From contig NZ_PGFQ01000001.1 of the NCBI RefSeq assembly GCF_029870955.1, positions 1,736,001 through 1,800,000 on the forward strand: a stretch of DNA of 64,000 nucleotides. The letters run 5' to 3'. The notes under the pieces were generated by a model, which was given only the letters and a program-made list of their open reading frames with translations, searched no databases and was not told the origin of the DNA. This DNA is from Sulfitobacter faviae. Its GTDB lineage: Bacteria > Pseudomonadota > Alphaproteobacteria > Rhodobacterales > Rhodobacteraceae. The position numbers and the translations under genes were made by a program. Every line of letters starts with the position of its first letter. The first letter of the stretch is position 1. Shown here in pieces: positions 21,298 through 28,676 of the stretch.

Positions 21298-22185
21298 ATG
21301 AGCATTCCCGCCCCTCTCTTGATCGCCGTAGACGGCGGTGGCACCGGCTGCCGTGCGGCCATCGGCACGCAGCGCGGTGGCATCCTTGGCCGGGCCTCTG
21401 GCGGGCGGGCCAATATCGGCAATGACCCGGATCAGACCCTGATCAATATCCGCACCACGGTCGAAGCGGCGGCGGCCTCGGCGGGGCTGCCTGCCGAGGC
21501 GCTTGCCGGGGCCACCGCCTTTCTCGGCCTCGCCGGGATGAACGTCGCGCGGGACGCAGCGCGGCTGCGCGCGGCGCTGCCCTATGCCCGGATCATCGCG
21601 GAGGATGACCGCCCCGCCTGCGTGGTCGGCGCGCTTGGCGAAGGCGCGGCGGGCTGGGTCTTGGCCATCGGCACCGGCACGATCGTGGCCGCCACGGATG
21701 GCACGGCGTTTCGCTATGTCGGCAGTTGGGGGTTTCATCTGGCGGATCAGGGATCGGGCGCTTGGCTGGGCCGCGGCGCGCTGGATCTGGCGTTGCAATG
21801 TCATGATGGGGTGTTGCCCCACAGCAACCTGACCCGCGCTTTGATGGCGGATTTCGCAGATGATCCTGAGGCTTTCGTGGCCTTTAGCCTGACGGCGCAG
21901 CCGGGGGATTACGCGGCATTCGCGCCCAAGGTCATCGCGGCGGCTGAGGCCGGGGACCATCACGCGCAGGCGTTGATGCGGGAGGGCGCGGCCTATTACA
22001 CCCGCGCGTTGAAGACGCTGGATTTCGCGCCCGGCGATCCGCTCTGTCTGCTCGGCGGGGTCGGCCCGCATTATGCGCCGTACTTGCCGGAAGACCATTT
22101 GGCAGGCCGGATCGCGGCGCGGGGCACGGCGCTCGACGGGGCGTTTCATCTGGCCTGCAAGGCCGCGGCGGAAGAGGTTCTGTGA
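21298..22185 (+). CDS. BadF/BadG/BcrA/BcrD-type ATPase, probable N-acetylglucosamine kinase
   Basis: Probable kinase of N-acetylglucosamine or a related amino sugar (ASKHA fold). 295 residues. The phosphate-1 motif is LIAVDGGGTGCRAAIGT at 8-24; the phosphate-2 and adenosine regions are VLAIGTGTIVAATDG near 121 and LLGGVGPHYAPYLP near 261. Its TGA overlaps the ATG of nagA (TGATG), and NagA acts on the 6-phosphate such a kinase would make, which gives the substrate guess. It sits between tauR and tpa on the opposite strand. Confidence 0.8.
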   Translation: MSIPAPLLIAVDGGGTGCRAAIGTQRGGILGRASGGRANIGNDPDQTLINIRTTVEAAAASAGLPAEALAGATAFLGLAGMNVARDAARLRAALPYARIIAEDDRPACVVGALGEGAAGWVLAIGTGTIVAATDGTAFRYVGSWGFHLADQGSGAWLGRGALDLALQCHDGVLPHSNLTRALMADFADDPEAFVAFSLTAQPGDYAAFAPKVIAAAEAGDHHAQALMREGAAYYTRALKTLDFAPGDPLCLLGGVGPHYAPYLPEDHLAGRIAARGTALDGAFHLACKAAAEEVL

Positions 22186-23315
22186 TGAGCGAGATCGCGA
22201 AGGTTTTCACCGAGGCCCAGATCCACGACGGCAAGCGGCTGCACCCCGGCAAGGTGCTGGCGCAGATGCAGGACGGCAGCCGCCGCATCCTCACCGCCGA
22301 AGAGGTGCCGCAGGGCATCGTGGCGGAGCCTATGGCGGGCGGCGTGCTCTGCCCCGGTTTCGTCGATCTTCAGGTCAACGGCGGCGGCGGGGTGATGTTC
22401 AACGACAGCCCCGATGTGGTGACCCTGCGGCGCATGGCCAACGCGCATCGCAGCACCGGTGTCGCAGCGCTGCTGCCCACCCTGATCACCGACACGCCCG
22501 ACAAGACCGAAGCCGCCATAGAGGCCGCTGTCGACGCCATCGCAGAAGGGGTGCCGGGCATCATCGGGCTGCATCTGGAGGGACCGCATCTGGCGCTTTC
22601 GCGCAAGGGCGCGCATGACGGGGCGCTGATCCGCCCGATGCGTGAGGCCGACCTCGCCCTGATCCTACGCGCCGCCGCGCGTCTGCCGAATCTCATGGTC
22701 ACCGCCGCGCCAGAGAATACCAGCACCGCGCAGATCGCCGCGATGGCCGAGGCGGGGGTCGTGGTCTCGCTCGGCCATAGCGATGCGGATTACGAGACCT
22801 GCGTGGCGGCCTTCGACGCGGGCGCGACCTGCGTCACCCATCTGTTCAACGCGATGAGCCAGATGGGCAACCGCGCGCCGGGGCTGGTCGGGGCGGCGCT
22901 GTCGCGGGATGGGGTGCATGCCGGGCTGATCGCCGACGGCATCCATGTGCATCCCGCCTCCATGCGCAACGCGCTGGCGGCCAAACCTTCGGGCATTTTT
23001 CTTGTCAGCGATGCCATGGCGACGGCGGGGTCGGATATCACGGGCTTCACCCTCAATGGGCGGGAGGTGTATCGCGCCGAGGGCCGGTTGACCTTGGCCG
23101 ATGGCACGCTGGCGGGGGCTGATCTGGAAATGGGCCGCGCGGTCCATACGCTGACCCATGCAGTGGGGGAGCCGCTGGAGGTGGCACTCGCGCGGGCGAT
23201 TTCGGGGCCGGTTGCGCTATTGTGCGATGACATGGGGCTGGGCCGGATCGAACGGGCGACCCACCCCTTGGTGCATTTCGATCCCGAAAGCGGCGCGGCG
23301 CGGGTGGTGGGTTAG
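22185..23315 (+). CDS. nagA: N-acetylglucosamine-6-phosphate deacetylase
   Basis: Hydrolyses GlcNAc-6-phosphate to glucosamine-6-phosphate and acetate. 376 residues. Amidohydrolase landmarks: PGFVDLQVNGGGGVMFND near 57, the metal ligands in GLHLEGPHLALSRKGAHD near 128, SLGHSDADYE near 194, CVTHLFNAMSQMGNRAPG near 214, and the catalytic Asp in IFLVSDAMATAG near 270. It converges with the TSUP permease gene with a few bases of stop-codon overlap. The kinase/nagA pair would feed recycled peptidoglycan or chitin sugar into metabolism. Confidence 0.93.
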   Translation: MSEIAKVFTEAQIHDGKRLHPGKVLAQMQDGSRRILTAEEVPQGIVAEPMAGGVLCPGFVDLQVNGGGGVMFNDSPDVVTLRRMANAHRSTGVAALLPTLITDTPDKTEAAIEAAVDAIAEGVPGIIGLHLEGPHLALSRKGAHDGALIRPMREADLALILRAAARLPNLMVTAAPENTSTAQIAAMAEAGVVVSLGHSDADYETCVAAFDAGATCVTHLFNAMSQMGNRAPGLVGAALSRDGVHAGLIADGIHVHPASMRNALAAKPSGIFLVSDAMATAGSDITGFTLNGREVYRAEGRLTLADGTLAGADLEMGRAVHTLTHAVGEPLEVALARAISGPVALLCDDMGLGRIERATHPLVHFDPESGAARVVG

Positions 23316-24072
23316 CCCGCCCCGAGCCGCCAGACAAACACCGCGCTCATGCCGAACCCGATGGCGGCGATCAGCCAGCGCACGGTCTCTTTCGGCAAGG
23401 CCCGCGCCAAGGGCGCCCCGGCATAGCCGCCCGCCGTGGCCGCCAGCATCATCAGCAGCGCCTGCGGCCATGCAACCAGACCGGCCAAGGCAAAGACCGC
23501 CACGGAGATCGAGGAGAGCACGAAGCTCAGCCCGGTCTTGAGGCCGTTCATCCCGTGCAGATCGGTCATCCCCAAAGCGCGAAAAGGGCCAGCAGAACGA
23601 TGCCCAAACCCCCGTTGAAATAGCCGCCATAGACACTGACCGCAAAGAGGCCGAGCGCGCCTTGGGGTGTCACGGCGCGGGCACGGGCGGCCGCGAAGGT
23701 ACGGATGCGGTCGCCCAGCAGAAACACCAGCGTTGCCGCGAGCAGTAGGAAAGGCACGACAACGGAAAAGGCCGCGTTGGAAGAGATCAGGAGCAAGCCC
23801 GAACCGACCACCCCGCCCGACAGCGTGATGAGGCACAGCCGCAGCAGCGTGCGGCGGTCGAAGCGGCCAAGCTCGTTGCGAAAGCCAAGAGCGCCTGCAA
23901 GGTAGCCCGGAAACACCGCCACGGCGCTGGTCGCATTGGCGGCCACGGGAGGCATGCCGGTAAAGACCAGCGCGGGAAAGGTCAGAAAGGTGCCGCCCCC
24001 GGCGATGGTGTTCAACACCCCCGCGCCGAAGGCCGCGATCAGCAAGATCGCGATATCGCTTATTGTGGTCAT
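23312..24072 (-). CDS. TSUP (TauE/SafE) family permease, one frameshift
   Basis: Inner-membrane permease of the family that includes proposed sulfite exporters of sulfonate degraders. About 253 residues with eight hydrophobic segments in two halves; TSUP motifs include NTIAGGGTFLTFPALVFTG near 21-39 and YGGYFNGGLGIVLLALFALWG near 150-170. One G is missing on the coding strand (plus-strand CCCC 23570-23573), after which the frame resumes as MTDLHGMNGLKTGLSFVLS. GGAGGAACC lies before the ATG. Its position between tpa and the tauR-xsc block fits sulfite export, but TSUP proteins carry many anions and no direct evidence is in the sequence. Confidence 0.83.
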
Positions 24073-24156
24073 GGTTCCTCCCCGCGCCCTTGGGGCGCTT
24101 GATCCCTGTTAGGATCAATTCATGCCGGTGCCAAGGTGAGGGGAGAAGCGGAAACG

Positions 24157-24187
24157 AAAAAGGGCTCCGACCAATGGTCGAAGCCCC
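24157..24187 (-). terminator. Rho-independent terminator of the glycine-zipper lipoprotein gene
   Basis: On the minus strand GGGCTTCGACCA / TGGTCGGAGCCC forms a long stem (one G-T pair) followed by TTTTT. It lies about 31 nt after the lipoprotein stop. Confidence 0.88.
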
Positions 24188-24217
24188 GATAACGCGAAAT
24201 CGCGCGATGTCAGCCGT

Positions 24218-24481
24218 TTATGGGCAAGCTGCGGTGTAACGCTGGCCGTTGGCGTTCTGGTAAACGCATTTGCCGGACTGTGTCTGGCCGATGTAGTTGC
24301 CAGCCGCCGCACCTGCGAGACCGCCGATGATTGCGCCTTGAACCTTGTCGTCACCGCCTGAAACGGCAGCACCGGTGGCAGCTCCGAGAGCCGCGCCAGT
24401 CAGAGCACCTTGGTTGGAGGTGGTGCCGTCACAAGCGGCGAGGCCGGCGATCATCGGAATTGCGATAAGAAACTTCTTCAT
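24218..24481 (-). CDS. small glycine-zipper lipoprotein
   Basis: 87-residue outer-membrane type lipoprotein. The signal peptide MKKFLIAIPMIAGLAACDG ends in a lipobox (LAAC, Cys 17). A glycine-zipper stretch follows (GALTGAALGAATGAAVSGG and IIGGLAGAAAGNYIG), then a short tail with two further cysteines. These small Gly-zipper lipoproteins are common in Rhodobacterales; their job is unknown, and envelope structure is only a guess. It has its own terminator and about 200 nt of upstream sequence, so it is likely monocistronic. Confidence 0.82.
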   Translation of the reverse strand: MKKFLIAIPMIAGLAACDGTTSNQGALTGAALGAATGAAVSGGDDKVQGAIIGGLAGAAAGNYIGQTQSGKCVYQNANGQRYTAACP

Positions 24482-24636
24482 GTCTTTCTCCCAGTTTACT
24501 CATTTGCCAACGCGGGGGGATTGGAAGAGGTTCCCGCGAAGGCGTTACATTTTCAGAAAAATCCCGCGGGTTTCGATCCGCGGCGATCTTTCGGTGCGAT
24601 GTCATGTTCGGGCAAGACAGGGGTTTAGATAGACGA

Positions 24637-24665
24637 AGGCGGCACCGGGTCAACCGATGCCGCCT
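24637..24665 (-). terminator. terminator-like hairpin downstream of tpa
   Basis: AGGCGGCACCGG / CCGATGCCGCCT, a 12-bp stem with one mismatch, starting 24 nt after the tpa stop. The following minus-strand bases (TCGTCTA) are only weakly T-rich, so it is a modest terminator candidate or an mRNA-stabilising hairpin. Confidence 0.55.
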
Positions 24666-24688
24666 GTCGCATGCCGCAAGACGCGGTT

Positions 24689-26086
24689 TTACGCCGAAGT
24701 GAAGACCCGGCCCAAGGCGCCATCGACCGCCGTGATGATCTCATCAATATCATCGCGGGTGGCGATCAGCGCGGGCGAGAAACACAGCGTGTTGTTCTTG
24801 CCGGGCAGGGAGCGGTTGGTGGCGCCGATGATCACCCCTTGGGCCATGCAATCGCCCACCACGGCCTGAATGCGCTTTTCCTCAACAGGGGCGCGGCTGT
24901 CGCGGTCCGTCACCAGTTCAGCGCCCAAGAACAGCCCCTTGCCGCGCACGTCGCCGATCACCTTGTGCTTGTCGGCCAGCGCGTGCAGCTGCTCCAGCAT
25001 GTAGTGGCCCATGTTGGTGGTGTTCTCCAACAGGTTCTCACGCTCGATGATGTTCATGTTTTCGATGCCCGCGGTCGGCCCCGCGGTGCAGCCGCCAAAG
25101 GTCGAGATGTCGCGGAAATAGTTCAGCGGATCGCTGGCATCGTCCTTGAACATATCGAAGACCGCATCGGTCGTCACCAGACAGGCGATGGCGGCATAGC
25201 CCGAGGCGACGCCCTTGGCCATGGTCACCATGTCGGGCTGGATGCCGTAGTGCTGATAGCCGAACCATGTGCCGGTGCGGCCCACGCCGCAGACAACCTC
25301 GTCAATGTGCAGCAGGATGTCGTATTTGCGGCAGATTTCCTGCACGCGCTCCCAATAGCCCTCGGGCGGGCAGATCACGCCGCCGCCTGCTGTGACCGGT
25401 TCGAGGCAGAGCGCGCCCACGGTTTCGGGGCCTTCGGTGAGGATCACCTTTTCGATTTGATCGGCGGCCCAGACACCGTAGTTTTCCTGCGGCGCGCCGT
25501 CCTGTTCAAAGCTGCGGTATTCAAGGCAATGCGGCACCCGCACGAAGCCCGGTGCGAAGGGGCCGTATTGCGCATTGCGCTCGTCCTGACCGCCCGCCGA
25601 GAGACAGCCAAGCGTGGTGCCATGGTAGTCGCGGTCGCGGTAGAGGATCTTGTGCTTCTTGCCGCCGTAGCGCTTGTGCGCGATCTGGCGGACCATTTTG
25701 AAGGCTTTCTCATTCGCCTCGGAGCCGGAGTTGCAGTAGTAGACGCGGTCAAGACCCGGCATCTTGTCGAGCAATTTCTCGGCGAAATGGGAGCCGGGGA
25801 TCGAGCCTGCGGAACCGGCGAAATAGTTCAGCTTGATCAATTGGTCGCGCACCGCATTGGCGATGCTCTCGCGGCCATAGCCGACGTTGACCGTCCAGAC
25901 CCCGCCCGAGACGGCGTCGAGGTGTTCTTTGCCCTTTTGGTCCCAGACCCGGATTCCCTTGCCTTCGACGATGATGCGCGGGTCGGTGGTTTCATAGGGT
26001 TTGTGCTGGCTCAGGTGGTGCCAGATATGCGCGCGGTCGGCTTCGACAACGCGGGAGATGTCGTTCTCGTTGAAATTGCCGTCCAT
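24689..26086 (-). CDS. tpa: taurine:pyruvate aminotransferase
   Basis: Transfers the amino group of taurine to pyruvate, giving sulfoacetaldehyde and alanine. 465 residues, a class III PLP aminotransferase. The N-terminal VVEADRAHIWHHLSQHK and ERVQEICRKYDILLHIDEV are characteristic of Tpa as I know the family; the PLP site is MVTMAKGVASGYA near 295, and CNSGSEANEKAFKMVRQIAH lies near 120. The frame is intact. Sulfoacetaldehyde made here is the substrate of Xsc, 5 kb away on the same strand. TauR-like repeats lie 90-131 nt upstream. Aspartate/GABA-type class III enzymes are the alternative, but context and motifs agree on Tpa. Confidence 0.9.
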   Translation of the reverse strand: MDGNFNENDISRVVEADRAHIWHHLSQHKPYETTDPRIIVEGKGIRVWDQKGKEHLDAVSGGVWTVNVGYGRESIANAVRDQLIKLNYFAGSAGSIPGSHFAEKLLDKMPGLDRVYYCNSGSEANEKAFKMVRQIAHKRYGGKKHKILYRDRDYHGTTLGCLSAGGQDERNAQYGPFAPGFVRVPHCLEYRSFEQDGAPQENYGVWAADQIEKVILTEGPETVGALCLEPVTAGGGVICPPEGYWERVQEICRKYDILLHIDEVVCGVGRTGTWFGYQHYGIQPDMVTMAKGVASGYAAIACLVTTDAVFDMFKDDASDPLNYFRDISTFGGCTAGPTAGIENMNIIERENLLENTTNMGHYMLEQLHALADKHKVIGDVRGKGLFLGAELVTDRDSRAPVEEKRIQAVVGDCMAQGVIIGATNRSLPGKNNTLCFSPALIATRDDIDEIITAVDGALGRVFTSA

Positions 26087-26175
26087 GGGGCAAACCTTTC
26101 TTTACGGGTGGGCGAGCCCACGAATGAAGCCCGCGCAAAGGCGGGGTAAACTGTTCCAAGAACACCGCGAATAGG

Positions 26176-26217
26176 CAAGATCCAGTAGTGCCAGTTTGCC
26201 CCCTTCGGTGAGGCCAG
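26176..26217 (-). promoter_or_regulatory. candidate TauR operator upstream of tpa (direct repeats)
   Basis: Minus strand: CTGGCCTCAC at 26217-26208 and CTGGCACTAC at 26194-26185, starts 23 nt apart as at xsc, with a third copy CTGGATCTTG at 26185-26176 sharing one base. They match the xsc and tauR copies less well at the 3' end of the decamer but keep CTGGC and the spacing. Distance to the tpa ATG is 90-131 nt. Confidence 0.55.
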
Positions 26218-26253
26218 AGGGGGCGATTTCTTTGAAGAAATTGCGCCGGATGC

Positions 26254-26282
26254 AAAAACGCCGGGGTGAGGCCCCGGCGTTT
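26254..26282 (-). terminator. Rho-independent terminator of the DEAD-box helicase gene
   Basis: Minus strand AACGCCGGGG, loop CCTCA, CCCCGGCGTT, ending in a run of five T residues, 5 nt after the helicase stop codon. Confidence 0.92.
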
Positions 26283-26286
26283 GGTC

Positions 26287-28371
26287 TTACTTCGATTTCG
26301 GGCCACCCTTGCCGCCCTGTTTGCCAATCTTATTCGGCGGGGTGAAGCGTTTGGACGGGTCGGAGGCCCGTTTGTAGGTCTTTTCGCCGCCCGGCGTGGT
26401 GGCCGAGGTGGTCGGTTTGCCTTTGCCCTTGCGCGGCGCAGCGCCCGCGGGCTTTTCCTTTTTCCAAACGGCCTTTGCCTTGGGCTTGCCGCTCGTGTCG
26501 CCGCCCGATTTGGGCTTGGGCGTCGCGCCGGGTTTCATCGGGCTACGCTCGGTCTTGTGTGACTTCGGCGGGCGTTCGCCCTTGGGCGCGCGGGGTTTAT
26601 CGAACTTGGGCTTGTCGTATTTCGGCTTGTCGAAAGACGCAGCACCGGGGCCGTCGCTGGATTTCGCGCGGGGTTTGCGCGGCGCGGGGGCGGCATCCGG
26701 GTCGTAATCGCCGCGCGGCTTGCGCGGGCCGCGGTCGCCTTTGAAACCGCCGGGTTTCGGGCCGCGTTTGCCGCCGGGTTTGGGGCCGCGCGGCAGGTCC
26801 GGGGCCTTGTCCAACTTGGTCAGCACCACGCCGTCTTCCAGCGTCATTTCGCCGCCGAGCGTGTCGAGCAGGCCGGGCACCGAGGCTTCGGCCACCTCTA
26901 CGAAACTGTGGCTGTCTTGCACGCGGATCGCGCCGATGTCGTCCTTGGTCAGGTCGCCCCGGCGGCAGAGCATCGGCAGCAACATGCGCGGCTCGGCCCC
27001 GTCCTTGCGCCCGGTCGAGACCGAGAACCAGACCGATGGGCCAAAGTCGCGGCGCGGCTTGTCCTCGCCCGGCGCGCCGGGGTCGCTCAGCTCTTCCGGG
27101 GCGGATTGCCGCTTGCGGTAGAGGTTGACGAAGGCGGTGGCCAATTGCTCGGCGCTGAATTTTTCAACCAGCGAGGTGACGAATTCCGCCGCATCCTCGG
27201 GCGCAGGCTCCACCCATGCGGAATCGGCCAGCAGGCGGGCCTCATCGGCGGCGTTGACCTCGGCGGCGGAGGGCGGTGCGGCCCATTCCACTTTCAGCTT
27301 GGCCCAGCCCAGAAGCCGGTTTGCCTTGCTGCGCATCTTGGGCGGCACGATCAGGGCCGAGACCCCCTTGCGCCCGGCGCGGCCGGTGCGGCCCGAACGG
27401 TGCAGCAGCGTGTCGGAGTTGCTGGGCAGGTCCGCGTGGATCACCAGTTCGAGGTTCGGCAGGTCGATGCCGCGTGCAGCCACATCCGTCGCGATGCAGA
27501 CCCGCGCGCGCCCGTCGCGCAGCGCCTGCAGCGCGTTGGTGCGCTCGGACTGCGTGAGCTCACCCGAAAGCGCCACGACCGAAAAGCCGCGGTTGGTGAA
27601 CCGCGTGGTCAGTCGCGCCACGGCGGCGCGTGTGTTGCAAAAGACGATGGCGTTCTTGGCCTCGTAGAAGCGCAGCACGTTAATGATTGCGTTCTCGGTG
27701 TCGCGCGGATGCACGTTCAGCGCGCGGTATTCGATGTCGCTGTGCTGCTTGGTCTCGCCCACGGTGGTGATGCGCTGCGCGTCGCGCTGGTAGGATTGCG
27801 CGAGCTTCGCAATGGCCGCGGGCACGGTGGCGGAGAACAGCAGCGTGCGGCGTTCCTCGGGGGATTCCGACAGGATGAACTCAAGGTCTTCGCGGAAGCC
27901 GAGGTCGAGCATCTCGTCAGCCTCGTCCAGCACTACGGCGCGCAAGGAATCGAGGTCGATGTTGTTGCGCTTAATGTGGTCACACAGACGCCCCGGCGTG
28001 GCGACGACGATATGCGCGCCGCGGTCCAGCGCTCGGCGCTCGGTCCGGGTGTCCATGCCGCCGACGCAGGTGGTGACCACCGCGCCCGCCTTGCCGTAAA
28101 GCCAGGTCAACTCGCGGCTGACCTGCATGGCCAATTCGCGCGTCGGCGCGATGATCAGCGCCAGCGGCGCGCCTGCTTGGCCGAAATGCGTGTCCTCGCC
28201 CAGAAGCGTCGGCGCGATGGCAAGGCCAAAGCCCACCGTCTTGCCCGACCCGGTTTGGGCCGAAACCAGAAGGTCTTGATCGTTCAGCGCAGGGTCTGTG
28301 ACGGCCTCCTGTACGGCGGTAAGTGTTTCATAACCCTGTTGGGCAAGGGCATCGGCAATAGTCTGGATCAC
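26287..28371 (-). CDS. DEAD-box RNA helicase with DbpA-like RNA-binding domain and long basic tail
   Basis: ATP-dependent RNA helicase, DeaD/CsdA-like, for ribosome assembly or mRNA remodelling. About 694 residues. Helicase motifs in order: Q region TSVQ-like LTAVQEAVTD, Walker A SAQTGSGKT near 36, PTRELAMQ, TPGRL, DEAD as LDEADEMLDLG, SAT in LLFSATVP, and IATDVAARGIDLP plus HRSGRTGRAGRKG. A DbpA-type RNA-binding domain follows near 455-525. The last 160 residues are low-complexity Lys/Pro/Arg/Gly with KYDKPKFDKPRAPKGE-type repeats, likely an RNA-binding tail. I chose GTG 28371 with AGGA 8-9 nt upstream; the open frame continues to 28596 but that part covers a tandem duplication and is not helicase-like. 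Confidence 0.9.
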   Translation of the reverse strand: MIQTIADALAQQGYETLTAVQEAVTDPALNDQDLLVSAQTGSGKTVGFGLAIAPTLLGEDTHFGQAGAPLALIIAPTRELAMQVSRELTWLYGKAGAVVTTCVGGMDTRTERRALDRGAHIVVATPGRLCDHIKRNNIDLDSLRAVVLDEADEMLDLGFREDLEFILSESPEERRTLLFSATVPAAIAKLAQSYQRDAQRITTVGETKQHSDIEYRALNVHPRDTENAIINVLRFYEAKNAIVFCNTRAAVARLTTRFTNRGFSVVALSGELTQSERTNALQALRDGRARVCIATDVAARGIDLPNLELVIHADLPSNSDTLLHRSGRTGRAGRKGVSALIVPPKMRSKANRLLGWAKLKVEWAAPPSAAEVNAADEARLLADSAWVEPAPEDAAEFVTSLVEKFSAEQLATAFVNLYRKRQSAPEELSDPGAPGEDKPRRDFGPSVWFSVSTGRKDGAEPRMLLPMLCRRGDLTKDDIGAIRVQDSHSFVEVAEASVPGLLDTLGGEMTLEDGVVLTKLDKAPDLPRGPKPGGKRGPKPGGFKGDRGPRKPRGDYDPDAAPAPRKPRAKSSDGPGAASFDKPKYDKPKFDKPRAPKGERPPKSHKTERSPMKPGATPKPKSGGDTSGKPKAKAVWKKEKPAGAAPRKGKGKPTTSATTPGGEKTYKRASDPSKRFTPPNKIGKQGGKGGPKSK

Positions 28372-28676
28372 GAAGGCTGTCCTGTCTTGAACGTTGTGCG
28401 GGGGGCGGGCACGTGGGGTGCTACCAGCCACGGCAAAGGAATCCGACCGTCGGTAGAGGGTCGGGGATGGAATGTACATGGGGGTTTTGTGGCGAATTGT
28501 CACCCTTTTTACCGGTTTGGCGGCTTTCCGGGCCTGAATGGGCGGGGAAGCGCCATTTCCGCTTTGATCCGGCCCGCTCTGATCCGGCCCGCTCACATCT
28601 CGGTCAGGCCGATGGCGCGAGCGGGCGGCTTGGGGTAGCTATGATCCAAAGCGGAAAGAGAGAGTGAGGCAATCTG
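28372..28676. other. divergent intergenic region between helicase and selD fusion
   Basis: About 305 nt without a supported gene, between two divergently read genes, so both promoters should lie here. I see a 15-bp tandem duplication (28565-28594) and GAGG at 28666-28669 serving the selD fusion start. An open frame crosses part of it upstream of the helicase start, but its translation is unlike the helicase family. I cannot assign -35/-10 boxes with confidence. Confidence 0.6.
28565..28594. repeat. 15-bp perfect tandem duplication
   Basis: TGATCCGGCCCGCTC occurs twice back to back (28565-28579 and 28580-28594) in the helicase/selD intergenic region. It contains the half-site GATCCGGCC but I recognise no known operator. 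Confidence 0.85.

Noticed and set aside
28372..28596. N-terminal extension of the helicase up to 28596
   Set aside because: The extra part has no helicase homology, spans a 15-bp tandem duplication, and a GTG with AGGA lies at the family start position 28371.
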